NCBI GenBank assembly: GCA_902806575.1
Contig: CADCXD010000003.1
Location: 1-64,000 of the forward strand
From: Jackrogersella multiformis
Taxonomy: Eukaryota > Ascomycota > Sordariomycetes > Xylariales > Hypoxylaceae
Reading direction: 5' to 3'
Length of the DNA: 64,000 nucleotides
In this document: positions 35,912 to 47,208 of the stretch, piece by piece
Numbering within the stretch: the stretch's first letter is position 1
Layout: every line of letters begins with the position of its first letter
The notes under the pieces: model-generated
Told to the model about the DNA's origin: nothing
Seen by the model: only the letters and a program-made list of their open reading frames with translations
Database searches by the model: none
Translations under genes and position numbers: made by a program

Positions 35912-37785
35912 TTAGTGTCTTTCCCTTCTTCGCGGTGCCGCGCGAATTATGTCATCGACTCTCAGGAGTAGCTAAATATGTTAGTATTCAGGTTCTCTCG
36001 AAACTGAAGAATGTTGGGAAATGGCTTACCTCTGAGGCTTCACTGGCCGACGAGACAACCGCCTTCTTCAGCTTGTAGCTTTCAATGACACCTAAGTCTC
36101 GCATGTCCGCTATTCCTCCGCCGGGTGTCATCAGATCTAGACCATACGTTGACAGGCCGTCGTAAATGGCTTTTCGTAGCCTCGCCACAAGCTCACTCGA
36201 GTCTAATCCGGCATTGTCGGCGAGAATCGTGGGAAGCTGCCGCAAAGCTATAGCAAACGATGACACGGCCATCTGCTTCTTGCCCTCCACGCGAGTTGCC
36301 GCGCCGTCTACCGCCTTGGCCATGAGCATCTCAGCGCACCCGCCGCCTAGCGTCGTCCTCGGCTCCTTAACAGTCTGAGAGAGGACGGCCAAGGCGTCAT
36401 GTAGCGAGCGCTCTGCCTCATCTAGCAACTGTTCGGTGGCACCGCGGAGGACGATGGTGCAAGCCTCGCCGGCGGCGACGCCAGAGAACTTGATAAGTGT
36501 ATCTTCGCCGATGATGATCTCCTCGATCAAGTCGCAGTGGCCTAGTTTTACTTGCTCGGGATGGTCAAAAGTGGATGTGATTTCACCACCGGTGACAAGG
36601 GCCAGACGCTCGATGCCGTCGAAGTCGGCATGCTCGATAGACATAATGCCAGCGTCGGTGAAGAGCTGTTCGGGCCAGTTGTAGATCAACTGTCGGTTGA
36701 TAAAACAGTTGATCCCGTGCGCCTTGATTCTATCTACCTTGGCCTTCATCTTGTCCTTCTCGGCCTTCTCGAGCTCGGCCAGCTTGCCAGTTGAGCTGAC
36801 CTTCATGCGCGCACCGAATATTTTGACCTTGTCTGTGTCCATGGAAGTGTTGGCAACCAACACCTTGGCCTTCTCTAGTCGCTTAGGCTGGTTTACCCCG
36901 ATCTTCTTGTCGAGAATGAACCCTTCATCCAAGTACGAATCGCTCAACTTCCCACCGGCTTTCTTAATGATTTGGATATGGCTGAGATCCGAAGACTCCT
37001 TCAATCGTAAAACAGCATCGACTGCGAGCTTGGCGAAGAGGTCTCGGTCTTGGGCGAGCACCTTGGAGCTCAGGGTGGTGCGTGCGATGGCGAGGAGGTC
37101 CTTCTTGAAGGCGTCGGGATTCTTGCTGTGGTCTACGGCGGAGCCTTCTAAGGCCTGGAGGGCGGCTTGGCTTGCTATTCGGTAGCCCTCGATGATGGTC
37201 TGGGGGTGTATTTTCTTGTCGACAAGCTTCTCGGCCTCCCGCAAGAGTTCTGCTGCTAGTACGGCTACCGACGTCGTTCCGTCTCCAACCTCGTCGTCCT
37301 GGACTTTTGATATGTTGACGAGAACCTTTGCTGCTGCGTTGTCGAGAGCGATTGACTTGAGGATGGTAGCGCCATCATTTGTGACCATGATTTCGGCAGT
37401 AGAGCTTTCTAAGGTTAGCCAGAGACCAGAGAACAGAGAACAGAGACCAGAGACTAGAGAATATATGTCGAAGAGAAAAGAGGAAAGGAAAATAAGGAAA
37501 ATAAGGAAAATAAGGAAAATAAGGAAAAAAAGGAAGGATGAGTATATACGCACGCTGATTGTAATATCTTGTCCATTCCCTTTGGGCCTAGTGTACTCTT
37601 CACCAAGTCACCCACGGCAATGGCGCCGACAAAGGCAGCAAGACGAGCATTCTCACCCTTCTCTTCGGTGGTGCCCTCTTCGAAGATTTGGGTAGGACTA
37701 AAAGACGACTGGGCGAAGCATTTAGTTAGCAGAAGTCGAGAAAAGAGTAAAAAGAGTAAAAGGTAGGAAGGGTAGTATATACCAT
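35912..37785 (-). CDS. CCT2: TRiC/CCT chaperonin beta subunit
   Basis: Four exons (37785-37783, 37708-37554, 37404-36030, 35971-35912) give 530 aa, close to yeast Cct2 (527). The first coding exon is exactly the ATG; the acceptor GCCCAG at 37709 then yields MSSFSPTQIFEEG. Intron 2 uses donor GTGCGT and acceptor AAAG at 37405, restoring the family sequence MDKILQSASTAEIMVTNDG. The last exon adds LLLRVDDIIRAAPRRR, the normal C-terminus. Nucleotide-binding motifs are present: LGPKGMDK, NDGATILK and GDGTTS early, and LMTPGGGIADMRDLG late. The protein is one of eight subunits of the cytosolic group II chaperonin that folds actin, tubulin and other clients by ATP hydrolysis. Intron 2 contains tandem polypyrimidine repeats. 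The gene is divergent from eIF3b across a 0.87-kb shared upstream region. Confidence 0.96.
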
Positions 37786-38654
37786 CTGAACCACTGGTGA
37801 GGTTCTATAGGGTTGATTAGAAGCTTTTATGTTGTGGTGTGTCTTATTCAAGAAGCTCGAGTTGTCCTTATATGCCTACTACGTTATGGTGGGCCTTGTC
37901 CTTGTGCCTTGTGCCTTGTGAGAGCTTCAGATGCAAATGGCAAATGCGGGTTGGACCTAGACTTTTTTTCGCGGGACACAACGGATGAAGGAGGAATGTG
38001 TCTCCGAAGCTCTAAACCTCTCCTAAGTCCTGACGCTAATGGAGGGGTGTATCTAGGTGCTTAGGTACTAAATACATACCTAGGTACATATTTACTATGC
38101 TCTTCTCCACCATTACATAAGCAAGCAATCCAATCAGACGTTATCAGGAGAATGATAAGCGGTTCGGCGGGGACACACACAATTGGGGCTTTTTTTTCCC
38201 TTTTCACCTTGGGAACGTCAAAAAAAGAGAGACCAACCGAAAGGAAAAAAAAAACCCTTGGTCGCGAACAAGAAACCCATATTTGCATTTTCCGCTTCCA
38301 CTTTCACTTTTTCATAACTACCTACCTACCTTACAAGTCGATAGTTGGTTTCTAGATCAAGCCACTGCAATCATTCTTCAGCACCGTCTGAATAGTAAGG
38401 GATTGATACCACGACCCATAAGACATCGTTTCTTATTACCTACTACTGCGATCTGGATCTAACCAAGATTTTCGCTTCCGCATCTTTATCCATTGTCAAT
38501 TCTTCGAAGGCGGGGCATTTTTTTCTCTCACGTAACCCCACAGACAAATCGATAGTTTTGCGAATAATACATTCGCGAATAACACACTTATTACTACGAA
38601 TAACACATTTGCGAATACATACACCACAGCATACACATACGCCGACCACCCAAT
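37786..38654. promoter_or_regulatory. Shared divergent upstream region of CCT2 and eIF3b
   Basis: The 869-bp gap separates two start codons facing away from each other, so both promoters lie here. Next to eIF3b, four CGAATA-containing units occur at 38561, 38575, 38598 and 38612, spaced 14-23 bp; three of them continue as CGAATAAYAC. A TACCTAGGTA motif lies at about 38079-38092, near the middle. An A/T-rich stretch with poly-T and poly-A runs is at about 38190-38260. No TATA box can be assigned with confidence. Confidence 0.6.
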
Positions 38655-41014
38655 ATGGCGCCGTCATTTGATCACCTGCGCGACGCAGATGTCGACGAGG
38701 ACGACTACGACGAGGATGAGATCGATATTTCCGATCTGCGTGAGAAGTACGAAGTTCAGCTCGAGCAAGGCTACGACACCTTTGTCGTTGTCGATGGCCT
38801 ACCCGAGGTCAACGAGGAGCAGAAACCCAAACTTTTAAAATTCTTAATGAAGAAGCTGAACCAGGTCGGAAAGACGAGAGAAGATCAAGTTTACATGCCA
38901 ATGGAAAATGGCGTGTCTCTTAGGTATTCCTCCCCACCACCTCGTTGTCGAGGGAGGCAGATCGCAATACTGACCGTCACGACCGTAGATTCGCATTCGT
39001 TGAGTATACCTCCGCCGCCGAAGCCGCCGCCGCCGTGAGACAGCTCGACATGGTCCCCCTCGACAAGAGACACACCTTGCGAGTCAACAAGATGACAGAC
39101 GTCGATCGCTATGGCCGCGAAGGCCGGGTAGACGAGAACTACGTGCCTCCGAAGATCGAAGAGTTTACCGAGAAGGAGCACCTACGTTCTTTCTTAGCCG
39201 ACCCGAGCGGCCGTGGTCGCGATCAGTTTGCCATGTACCGGGGTGATGTTGTCGGCGTCTTCTGGAACAACGAGAAGGAACCCCCCGAGAACATTGTTGA
39301 CCGACAGCACTGGACGGAGAGCTTCGTTCAGTGGTCGCCCTTGGGAACCTTTCTGGTATCCGTTCATCAGCAGGGTGTGCAACTATGGGGTGGCGCCTCG
39401 TGGTCTCGGCAGAAACGGTTCGCGCATCCATTCGTCAACATGCTCGACTTCTCCCCGAGCGAGAAATACATCGTCACATGGTCCAACAGGCCCATTTCCA
39501 TACCAGACGAAGGACATCCTCAATTGTCCCTGGACGAGGACGGCAAGAACTACGTCATCTGGGACGTCGAGACCTCCAAGCCCCTCCGATCTTTCGCAAA
39601 TCTCGACATACCAAGCGCTCCCGATGCTCCTGGGGCGCCGGCAAAGCCACCACCTAAGTTCCCCTGGCCGGCGTTCAAGTGGTCTTCCGACGACAATTAC
39701 GTAGCACGAATGACCCAAGGCTCCTCCATCTCGGTGTATGAGCTACCTCGGATGGGCTTGTTGGACAAGACGACAATTAAGGTTGAAGGTGTCATGGATT
39801 TCGAGTGGGCACCTTCGACACCCCAGAGGGAGGGGGTGAAGCAGTACGAGCAGCTCTTCTGCTTCTGGACGCCAGAGATTGGCAGTAATCCGGCAAAGGT
39901 CGGCTTGATGAGCATACCGTCCAAGGAGATTATTCGATCCTTGAACCTGTTCAGTGTCACCGATGCAAAGCTCCATTGGCAATCGGATGCTGCGTATCTC
40001 TCGGTAAAGGTTGACCGGCATTCGAAGTCCAAAAAGTCGCAAGCTACCACCCTTGAAATCTTCCGCATCAGAGAGAAGGGCGTGCCGGTTGAAGTTGTCG
40101 ACACAATCAAGGACACCGTCATCAATTTCGCCTGGGAACCGAAGGGGGATCGCTTCGTCATCATCACAACCCCCGAGCCGACTGGCCCTACGGCTGTCGC
40201 CCCCAAGACCTCTGTGGCCTTTTTCTGCCCCGAAAAGGCCAAGGGTTCAGCTGTAGGCAACTTTAAGCACTTGCGGACTCTAGACAAGAAGAATAGCAAT
40301 GCCATCTATTGGTCTCCGCGGGGTCGTTTCGTTGTCGTCGCTACGGTTGCCAACCAGCAGAGTTCGGATCTCGACTTCTACGATTTGGACTTCGAGGGCG
40401 AGAAGCCGGAAAGCGACAAAGATCTCACCGCCAACCTGCAGCTCATGAATACGGCGGATCATTACGGCATTACAGACATCCAGTGGGATCCATCAGGGCG
40501 CTTTGTCGCGTCCTGGGCATCCGTTTGGAAGCATACGGTACGTTTTATTCACGATTCAAGTTGTTTTAGAACGTTTGTTTTTGGTGCTAACGCCCAGCGA
40601 TAGATGGAGAACGGATATCACCTTTACGATTTCAGGGGCGAACTATTACGAGAGGAACCTGTCGAGAAGTTCCGACAATGGCTATGGCGCCCGAGGCCTC
40701 TGACTCTCCTGAGCAAGGACGAACAGAAGCATATCCGCAAGAACCTCCGAGAGTACTCTAAAGTCTTCGAGCAGGAAGACGCGGAACGCGGAGCTTCTGC
40801 GGACTTGGCCGTGGTTGAGGCTAGAAGACGCATGCTTGACGAATGGTTGGCATGGCGCGCCTCGGTCGAAGAGGAGCTCGAGGAGGAGAGGCTCGCGCTA
40901 GGCTTGCCAAAACATCCGGTCGAGGCGGACACAACGCCCGAGAACGGAGAGGAGCAGGTCATCGAGGAAATCGTGGAAGAGGTGCTTGAAGAGAGTGAGG
41001 AGATCGTGCCTTAA
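38655..41014 (+). CDS. PRT1: Translation initiation factor eIF3 subunit b
   Basis: Three exons (38655-38923, 38989-40537, 40604-41014) give 742 aa. Intron 1 (donor GTATTC, acceptor CGTAG) rejoins GVSL to RFAFVEYTSAAEA inside the RNA-recognition motif. Intron 2 (donor GTACGT, acceptor GATAG) is in phase 0. An acidic N-terminus (DEDDYDEDEIDISDL) is followed by the RRM (about 42-125, with FVVVDGLP and FAFVEYTS). A beta-propeller made of WD-like blades spans about 180-610 (WSPLGTFLVSVHQQGVQLWGG, FDFSPSEKY-type turns, IYWSPRGRFVVVA, IQWDPSGRFVASW). The C-terminus is helical and acidic. eIF3b is the scaffold of the eIF3 complex that loads mRNA and the ternary complex onto 40S subunits. The symbol follows yeast PRT1. 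The gene is divergent from CCT2. Confidence 0.96.
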
Positions 41015-43636
41015 AAAATCCAGGGTACCTCAAGGGGTAGGCCGACGGCTGGCGACGAGCGGCGTTCCGTGCTGAGGCGTGTAATGAGATTTGCTGCGAG
41101 CACAAAAATAGCACCATCATGAATGACGGATCAGTCTAGGGAAACCAATCGTGCCTCGACTCCGCTTGTATTATGCTGTGATTATTTGCTACGAAGAATA
41201 AAAATGTCACGCTTACAAATCTACTTTCCGCTAGCCACAATAAGGCAAATGTGATGCGTACCTAGGTACCTACTTAGGTACGTATCGTTGAAACATGTGC
41301 GGACACTCTTTCGAGGGATCTATCATCTTGCAAGCTGCAACGAGGCTTATGCTGCGGAGTGACATGAATTGAAACCTCGAGCAAGGCTTGTAACTCACCA
41401 GGTATGTAACTATCAAGGTACAAGGTATGTATTATTATCTACCTACCTAGGTACCTACATAATCTTTGGTACCTACTACCTACATGTAGGTAAGTACCTT
41501 ATGTAGGTAGGTACGGATGAGATCTGTTTGGGTTCACATACGCTTCCAAGGTTGCTTCGATGCTTACCTAAATGAGTAGGTAACCACGTTTCAAGGTTTT
41601 ATTTGATCCCGGAGGAATGGTAAGGTATCTATCTTGGGGCAGTTGCCTAGGTCATAAAGCTTGTTCGGCTTGGAATTTGTTTCATTGCTTACCTTAGGTA
41701 GGTATACATAGTAACGAAATTGGGATTCTGGAAGTGTTCGCAGCCGAGGTAAGGAGGTTAATTATATACAGGTTCTCTAGGTATTTACCTGGGTAGGTAG
41801 GTAGGTAGGTATGTATGTATGTATATAATTATGTTGGAGTTGAGACTATATCCGTATGAACGTCTAGATTATATAATCAGCTTGCTAGATACCTACCTAA
41901 CCAAGGTCCTGGTGTCATTTTGGGTTGCGGACCGTTGTTTAAAAACACCTACGCTAGTACCTGCATGTTCTATCGGCAGGGCGGTTAAAGGAGACTGGAT
42001 GGTGTATCATCAGGTAGTGCTAGTACCTAGGTACGAAATAGGATACTAATAAAAACTGCTGGTCCTAGAAAATCAAACTATTAAATCAGAAACCGATTTT
42101 ATTAAGGACCAATTGGTAGGTTAGATACCTAGGTACCTAGGTAAGTATCATAATTACATAAGTATAATTTTGTTGATTTGCATATTTTGTGCTTAAGATT
42201 TTACGGATTGCAAGGGCAAGGTTTTAGCGGTGGAAGGAGGGGCTCTATCTCCAGAAGAAAAAGGCCTCCTTTTCAGCTGATAGAACCTTAGGCGCTACCT
42301 AATACCGTTGAATACCTAGGTACCTACCTAGGTAGTTACATAGATACATGAATACTTAGGAACCTAGGTACCTCAACCAAGACATCATGACCTGCAATTA
42401 ATTCACCTCCAACTCCAACTTTTCTTCCTTCTTTTTTCCAAGTTCAAGTTCCAACTTCGTATTTTCTCCCTCCGTCGCATTAGGGGGATCCGCTCATTAT
42501 CTAGGAAACCGAGAATGTTGTGTTGATTTTTCGTAGGATATTAAAAATAATCTTGATATTCGTCCACTCTTTCAAGTTGATTTACCTATCATCATCCACT
42601 CATTTTTCATTCAACTTTGTCCATTCGCTTGCACACATACACACACATACACGCACACGCACACACGCACACACGCACACACGATCCGCCAACATCCGAA
42701 GCCGTATCTCGTGTCGGCGCTGGCATACTTAATAGTACTAACTCGACATCAATCTTCATACCTAACGATACCAACGAATACACCATGCCATACTAATAGT
42801 ATACAATCCATATCAGAAAATACCGAAAATACATACACACCTACGAACTACAGCTACAGCATAGACTTCCCCCCCTTTGCTAAATTATAATGTGTCTTGC
42901 CTAAATCTAATTGACCAGCATCGGAACGTCGAAACACTATCGTCGTCGCTAATTCTTTGCACGGACACACCGGCTCACAACTTATTTTCCCCCTGGCCGT
43001 TACTACGAACACCACCAACAAAGACCGCAATACTATCGTGCCGTCTTCTTTTTTTTCTTTTCCGGACGGAGAGGAAATCCACATATTGTATATTCATTAA
43101 TACATATACCCGCCTAGATCCGTGAGCGATTCGAAGTAACAAGCTCAATAGTCAAATACATATCCGATACCCGACACACAACGCTGCTCTCTAGGGGTTA
43201 TTCCTTACTAGGATCGTGAGACAATTGACAAGCCTCATCTCACTTCGACCACAACAACGCTGTCGCAGATCAGGGGGTTTCCCTTAGGCAACCCTGGCTT
43301 TCGCTTAAGGATTCTCGATCATTTTGCTCTGTTATGATTGGCTCCTGCATCCTATTCAGAGTTATCTACGCCTCCCACACTGCTGCTATTCCTGTCTACC
43401 TACCCTTGCCTTCTCTGATCCCTTAGCCTGAGGCCAACATCGAGAACTGGACGTTAGACAGGCAATAGGATAGAAAAAATCCGACTGTCTCTCTTGGTGA
43501 AAGGACATACTAATCATATATTCTCCACCGAACCATCGGCGACGATCATACAGCTGCTTTGCTTGTTTTTGATTTCCCCTTGGGTATGATTCAAGGCCAG
43601 TTGTTCTAATCTACTGTGTTCCGAACCGGCCACCCG
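41015..43636. other. 2.6 kb intergenic with motif clusters and CA microsatellite
   Basis: No gene supported. TACCTAGGTA-type clusters are densest here: about 41258-41284, 41437-41512, 41695-41705, 41778-41826, 42124-42145 and 42297-42372. A (CA)n-type microsatellite with interspersed CG occupies 42631-42682. The right-hand 1 kb is pyrimidine-rich, as is usual for fungal leaders, and likely holds the promoter and 5' leader of the TBC gene. Confidence 0.5.
42631..42682 (+). repeat. CA-rich microsatellite
   Basis: Imperfect (CA)n with TA and CG interruptions (CACACATAC, then CACGCACACG units). It lies about 1 kb upstream of the TBC-domain gene. Translated frames across it are repeat peptides only. 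Confidence 0.85.
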
Positions 43637-45930
43637 ATGCTCGACCATGCGATAATGACCTACGGCGGAGGACACGCAGACGGGGTTGACCTCGCAATTC
43701 CGAGTCCTGGATCACCACCCGGCATGACATCTTCGGCCATTACTTCCCGAGCGTCATCCGTACGCTCGTTCAATTCCGACGACGGTGACGATGGCATCAC
43801 TGCGGATGTCGCCCATTTCGAAGAGATCGGCCTCGATGACGATGCCGCCTCTGTGGACCCCTCTCACTTCCGCAACACGCAGATCAAGTCGTCTCCAAAT
43901 CCCTATAGCGCTTCCTTTGCTTCCGACCTTCGCGCCGCATCAACGAAGCATGTTGGACCTAAGATCAATCCTCAACCTCGTGATCTAGCCCGCCCGCGGC
44001 CACAGCTGCGTACTATACACTCATTTTCCGGGTCTCGAACCAGAGCCCCAACTCTAACCGCGCAGTTCCACGATATCAGCACTCGTAGTCTCAGCACGGG
44101 CAATGGGCCGGATCCCCAACCAGGACCGTTACCGATCCGTAGTCTTTCGGTGCGATCCGCTTCTTCCACCGTTATGTCCCGCCGTCCTCGAAGTCCAAGC
44201 CCCAACATCTCGGCTCGGTCGGTCAGTCAAGACATCAATCTAGTGGTGCCAAAACCGCGACGAAGCAGCTGGCAGCTGGGGCGGGAACCGAAATCAGCAA
44301 TCGACTTGGAAAAGGAGTGTGACGATGACGATGACGACAACATCCCGGATGATCTCATCCTAGCTAATGTCCCGCTATCGCCTCGTCCGCCGACGGAGCG
44401 GTCGGCTAGCCGGCCAGGTTCGACATCGACTTCCCCCGAAAGACCCAAAGAGCGTGTTCGCAGCGTCGGGAATGGCACGCCGGCGGTCGCAGTTCACCGG
44501 GGTTCCCTAAAGTCCCCGACATGGAAGGCAAGCTCATCGTCGTCCATGGACTCGCTCCGGTCATCGTCAACATCCCCAGCTAAAGGCCGTGCCAAGAGCT
44601 GGACTGCTGCTATATCGGAACTTAGTCCTGAAGCAAAGGCTCTGACCGAGAAGCTAGAGGAGCATGCGGACGAGCTTGACAAACATGGCTTGTATCACTC
44701 TACATATAATCGTCCGGTGCCGAAGCCGCGAGTGAAGTCAGCGCTTGCTGAGCTCCCTCCTCTTCGCCGGACTAATATTATGATCGATCCTTTACCCGTT
44801 TCCAAGGAGAAGGAGGCGGTCCTCTCACGGACAAGGCCGTCCTGGCTGCCTCCGAAGGACCCCGCAGAAGAGAAGAGGCATATTAGAGAGTATCAGAGGA
44901 TGATGGCGAGCAGCATCGATGCGGACAAGAAACGAGAAGCCGCACGGAAAGAGAAGGAACGCATCAAAGATAATGCTGCTAAGGCACTCATGCAGCTCTG
45001 GGAAGATGACATTCTGAAGAGATGGGATGCTGCAATTCGCGAACGAAGAACCCGGGAGCTGTGGTGGAAAGGTGTCGCACCCCGCAGCAGAGGTGCAGTA
45101 TGGTCTCGAGCTATCGGAAACGAACTGGGTTTGACGGAAATGTCATTCCAGGCGGCCTTGACGAGAGCTCATGAAGTCGAGCATCGCTGCGCGGCTGGAA
45201 AAGCCAGCGCCGAGGACGAGTGTAAGATGGCATGGTTTGCACAGATCAAAACGGACGTGGAGGAGCGGACTTGGGTCGACCTCAACATCTTCCAGGTCGG
45301 CGGTCCATTGCACAAGAGTCTAACTGATGTCCTCCGCGCGTATGTCATGTACCGGAGCGACATTGGCTACGTATCCGGCTGCAACGTGAGTTATCTTGTC
45401 TGTTGGATTTGTGGGGTCCGGTTTCGTGTACTGACTTTATTGGATAGACCATCGCAGCGATGCTCTTGCTTAACCTTGGCACATCCGCTACAGCTTTTGT
45501 CTCCCTGGCAAATGTCCTGAATCGCCCTCTCCCCTTTTCCTTTTGTGCCTCTGACCTTGGAGCTAAATCATCGGCATTCAATCTTCTCCTTCAGACCTTG
45601 GGTACTAAGTCCCCGCGGCTCCACAAGCACCTTACTGATCCAGAGCACGCTTTTGAACCGGATAACTACCTCGGTGAGGTATTCACGTCCTGTTTTACAC
45701 GACATTTCAGCCTTGACGAATGCACTCGACTATGGGATGTATACGTATTCGAAGGAGATGCAGTTCTCATTCGTGCGGCTGTCGCCTTACTTTTGGACAC
45801 AGAAGTTCGCCTTCTGGATGCCAACACTACCACCGAGATTCGAAGTGTGATCGAGTGTAGGGACAAACCGGACCAGCAGGAAAAGGTTGATGCGTGGTTG
45901 GCCAGAGTCCGAGACGCTGGCAAGTCGTAA
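43637..45930 (+). CDS. TBC-domain RabGAP-like protein with altered catalytic motifs
   Basis: Exons 43637-45385 and 45448-45930 (donor GTGAGT, acceptor GATAG, phase 0) give 743 aa. The first in-frame ATG after the upstream stop is 43637; the codon at 43616 is GTG. Residues 1-380 are disordered, Ser/Pro/Arg-rich with acidic patches. A charged helical region (about 410-470) leads to the TBC domain (about 475-735): WWKGVAPRSRGAVW, IKTDVEERTW, DVLRAYVMYRSDIGYVSGCN, then MLLLNL and LWDVYVFEG. TBC proteins normally stimulate GTP hydrolysis by Rab GTPases with an Arg finger (IxxDxxRT) and a Gln finger (YxQG). Here the Arg motif has one extra residue between Asp and Arg, and the Gln is replaced by Ser (GYVSG). 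From memory, a fungal TBC subfamily shares this form. Membrane traffic is the likely area; GAP activity is uncertain. Confidence 0.85.
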
Positions 45931-47208
45931 ACCTACCTTGGACAGGCCAGCTTAGCCAAGCGATTTTTCACTCGAACGTTTTTTTTCTTTCCCTTACTCC
46001 CGCTCCATCACCACCCATATAAGGGGTCTTCATTTCTAGCAAGGTTTATCTTTGCGTATCTACGTACATGGCTAGAAATCTCGGGTTACATACCAACGAT
46101 TTGTGTTTGGTTTTGCTGACCTGATTTGCTGGAGAGGAGAGCGTGGAACATACAGGTGGCGCGGAACATGAGAGCCGCTCAATCTAGCGCAGATGGGTAG
46201 GCGAAAGAAAGGGCCTTGGAACGAATCACGAAATAGGAAAGGAATATAGAATCTTTGAGGCGACGGATAGGGTCAAGAGGGAGTTAATTACTAGTTTTAC
46301 CTGTCTACCTCCCGGTTAACCAACCACACTGCACTCTTATCTTTTTCCCCTCCCTTTTTCTCTCTTTGGCTTCTCGGAGATGGATAGGTACATAGCCCCG
46401 TGTCTTAGCTCAGATAAAGGAGCTAGGTCACCTGGTAGTTTATTTGATATATTATTGATTTGAACATATCGTCGATGGGTTTGTCGCTGTGTCTTAAGTG
46501 AAACCAGTTGGCATGACTCGTGTTTCGATTTGACAAGGCTGAAATTTTTCTTTTCTTATGCGTCGAGTAAACAGTGTCACCCCTAGTTGCCTACGGGCAA
46601 GGTAGTTCGCCGGCTTTTTGGTCCGAACATTTGTACCTTAATAGTATAGTACTCAGATCTATCAGACAACTTTAGGTACCGTACGACAAAGTTGTTAGCC
46701 GTACTTACCTAGATAAGGAGTAATTGATGCTTGTAAAACTAAGATATCAGTCAGTGTGCCCGTCTAGTTTTCCCTCGACAGCCGACTCACTAGAGGTTCG
46801 TCTATCTTCGCTACCTCGGCTACCTCGGGCACGTGGTTAATTCTTGTATCTAACTGCATTATACGACCCCATCTACTTCCCCAAGTCTCGTGGGAAAGTT
46901 GGTTAACATGTAGGCAGCGGCTCGCTCGAATCACGGCGTAGAACTAACTACTAGCTCAAACTAGAAATGTCCGTCACTATTTTATTCATCGTGTGGTATC
47001 GTGTGTATGTACATACGTATAATAGTACTGCCTCCGGCCCCATCCCTCTCCCCCCACGGTGGTATCAAAGCATAAATTCGTTCATTCAAGCAAGTAGTAA
47101 AAGACAAACACCGATTAACCCGCCCGCCCGTCTACCCATGTATATACCTAGTTTATGCATGCAATCCCCATAGAGGGAGGCGTAGCCAACTTAAATATTT
47201 TCCGCTCC
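45931..47208. other. Convergent intergenic region
   Basis: Lies between the 3' ends of the TBC gene (+) and the GT90 gene (-). No gene or clear repeat is supported. Terminators are not recognisable by eye in fungal DNA; an AATATATTG-type AT-rich stretch near 46440-46465 could be part of a 3' processing signal. Confidence 0.4.

Noticed and set aside
36697..37185. Long + strand frame inside CCT2
   Set aside because: It is the antisense shadow of the well-supported chaperonin exon.
42877..43125. 82-codon frame upstream of the TBC gene
   Set aside because: Begins in leader-like pyrimidine-rich sequence, has no motif and is probably part of the 5' region.
43616..43636. Earlier start for the TBC gene
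   Set aside because: The codon at 43616 is GTG and an in-frame stop lies just before it; the first ATG is 43637.
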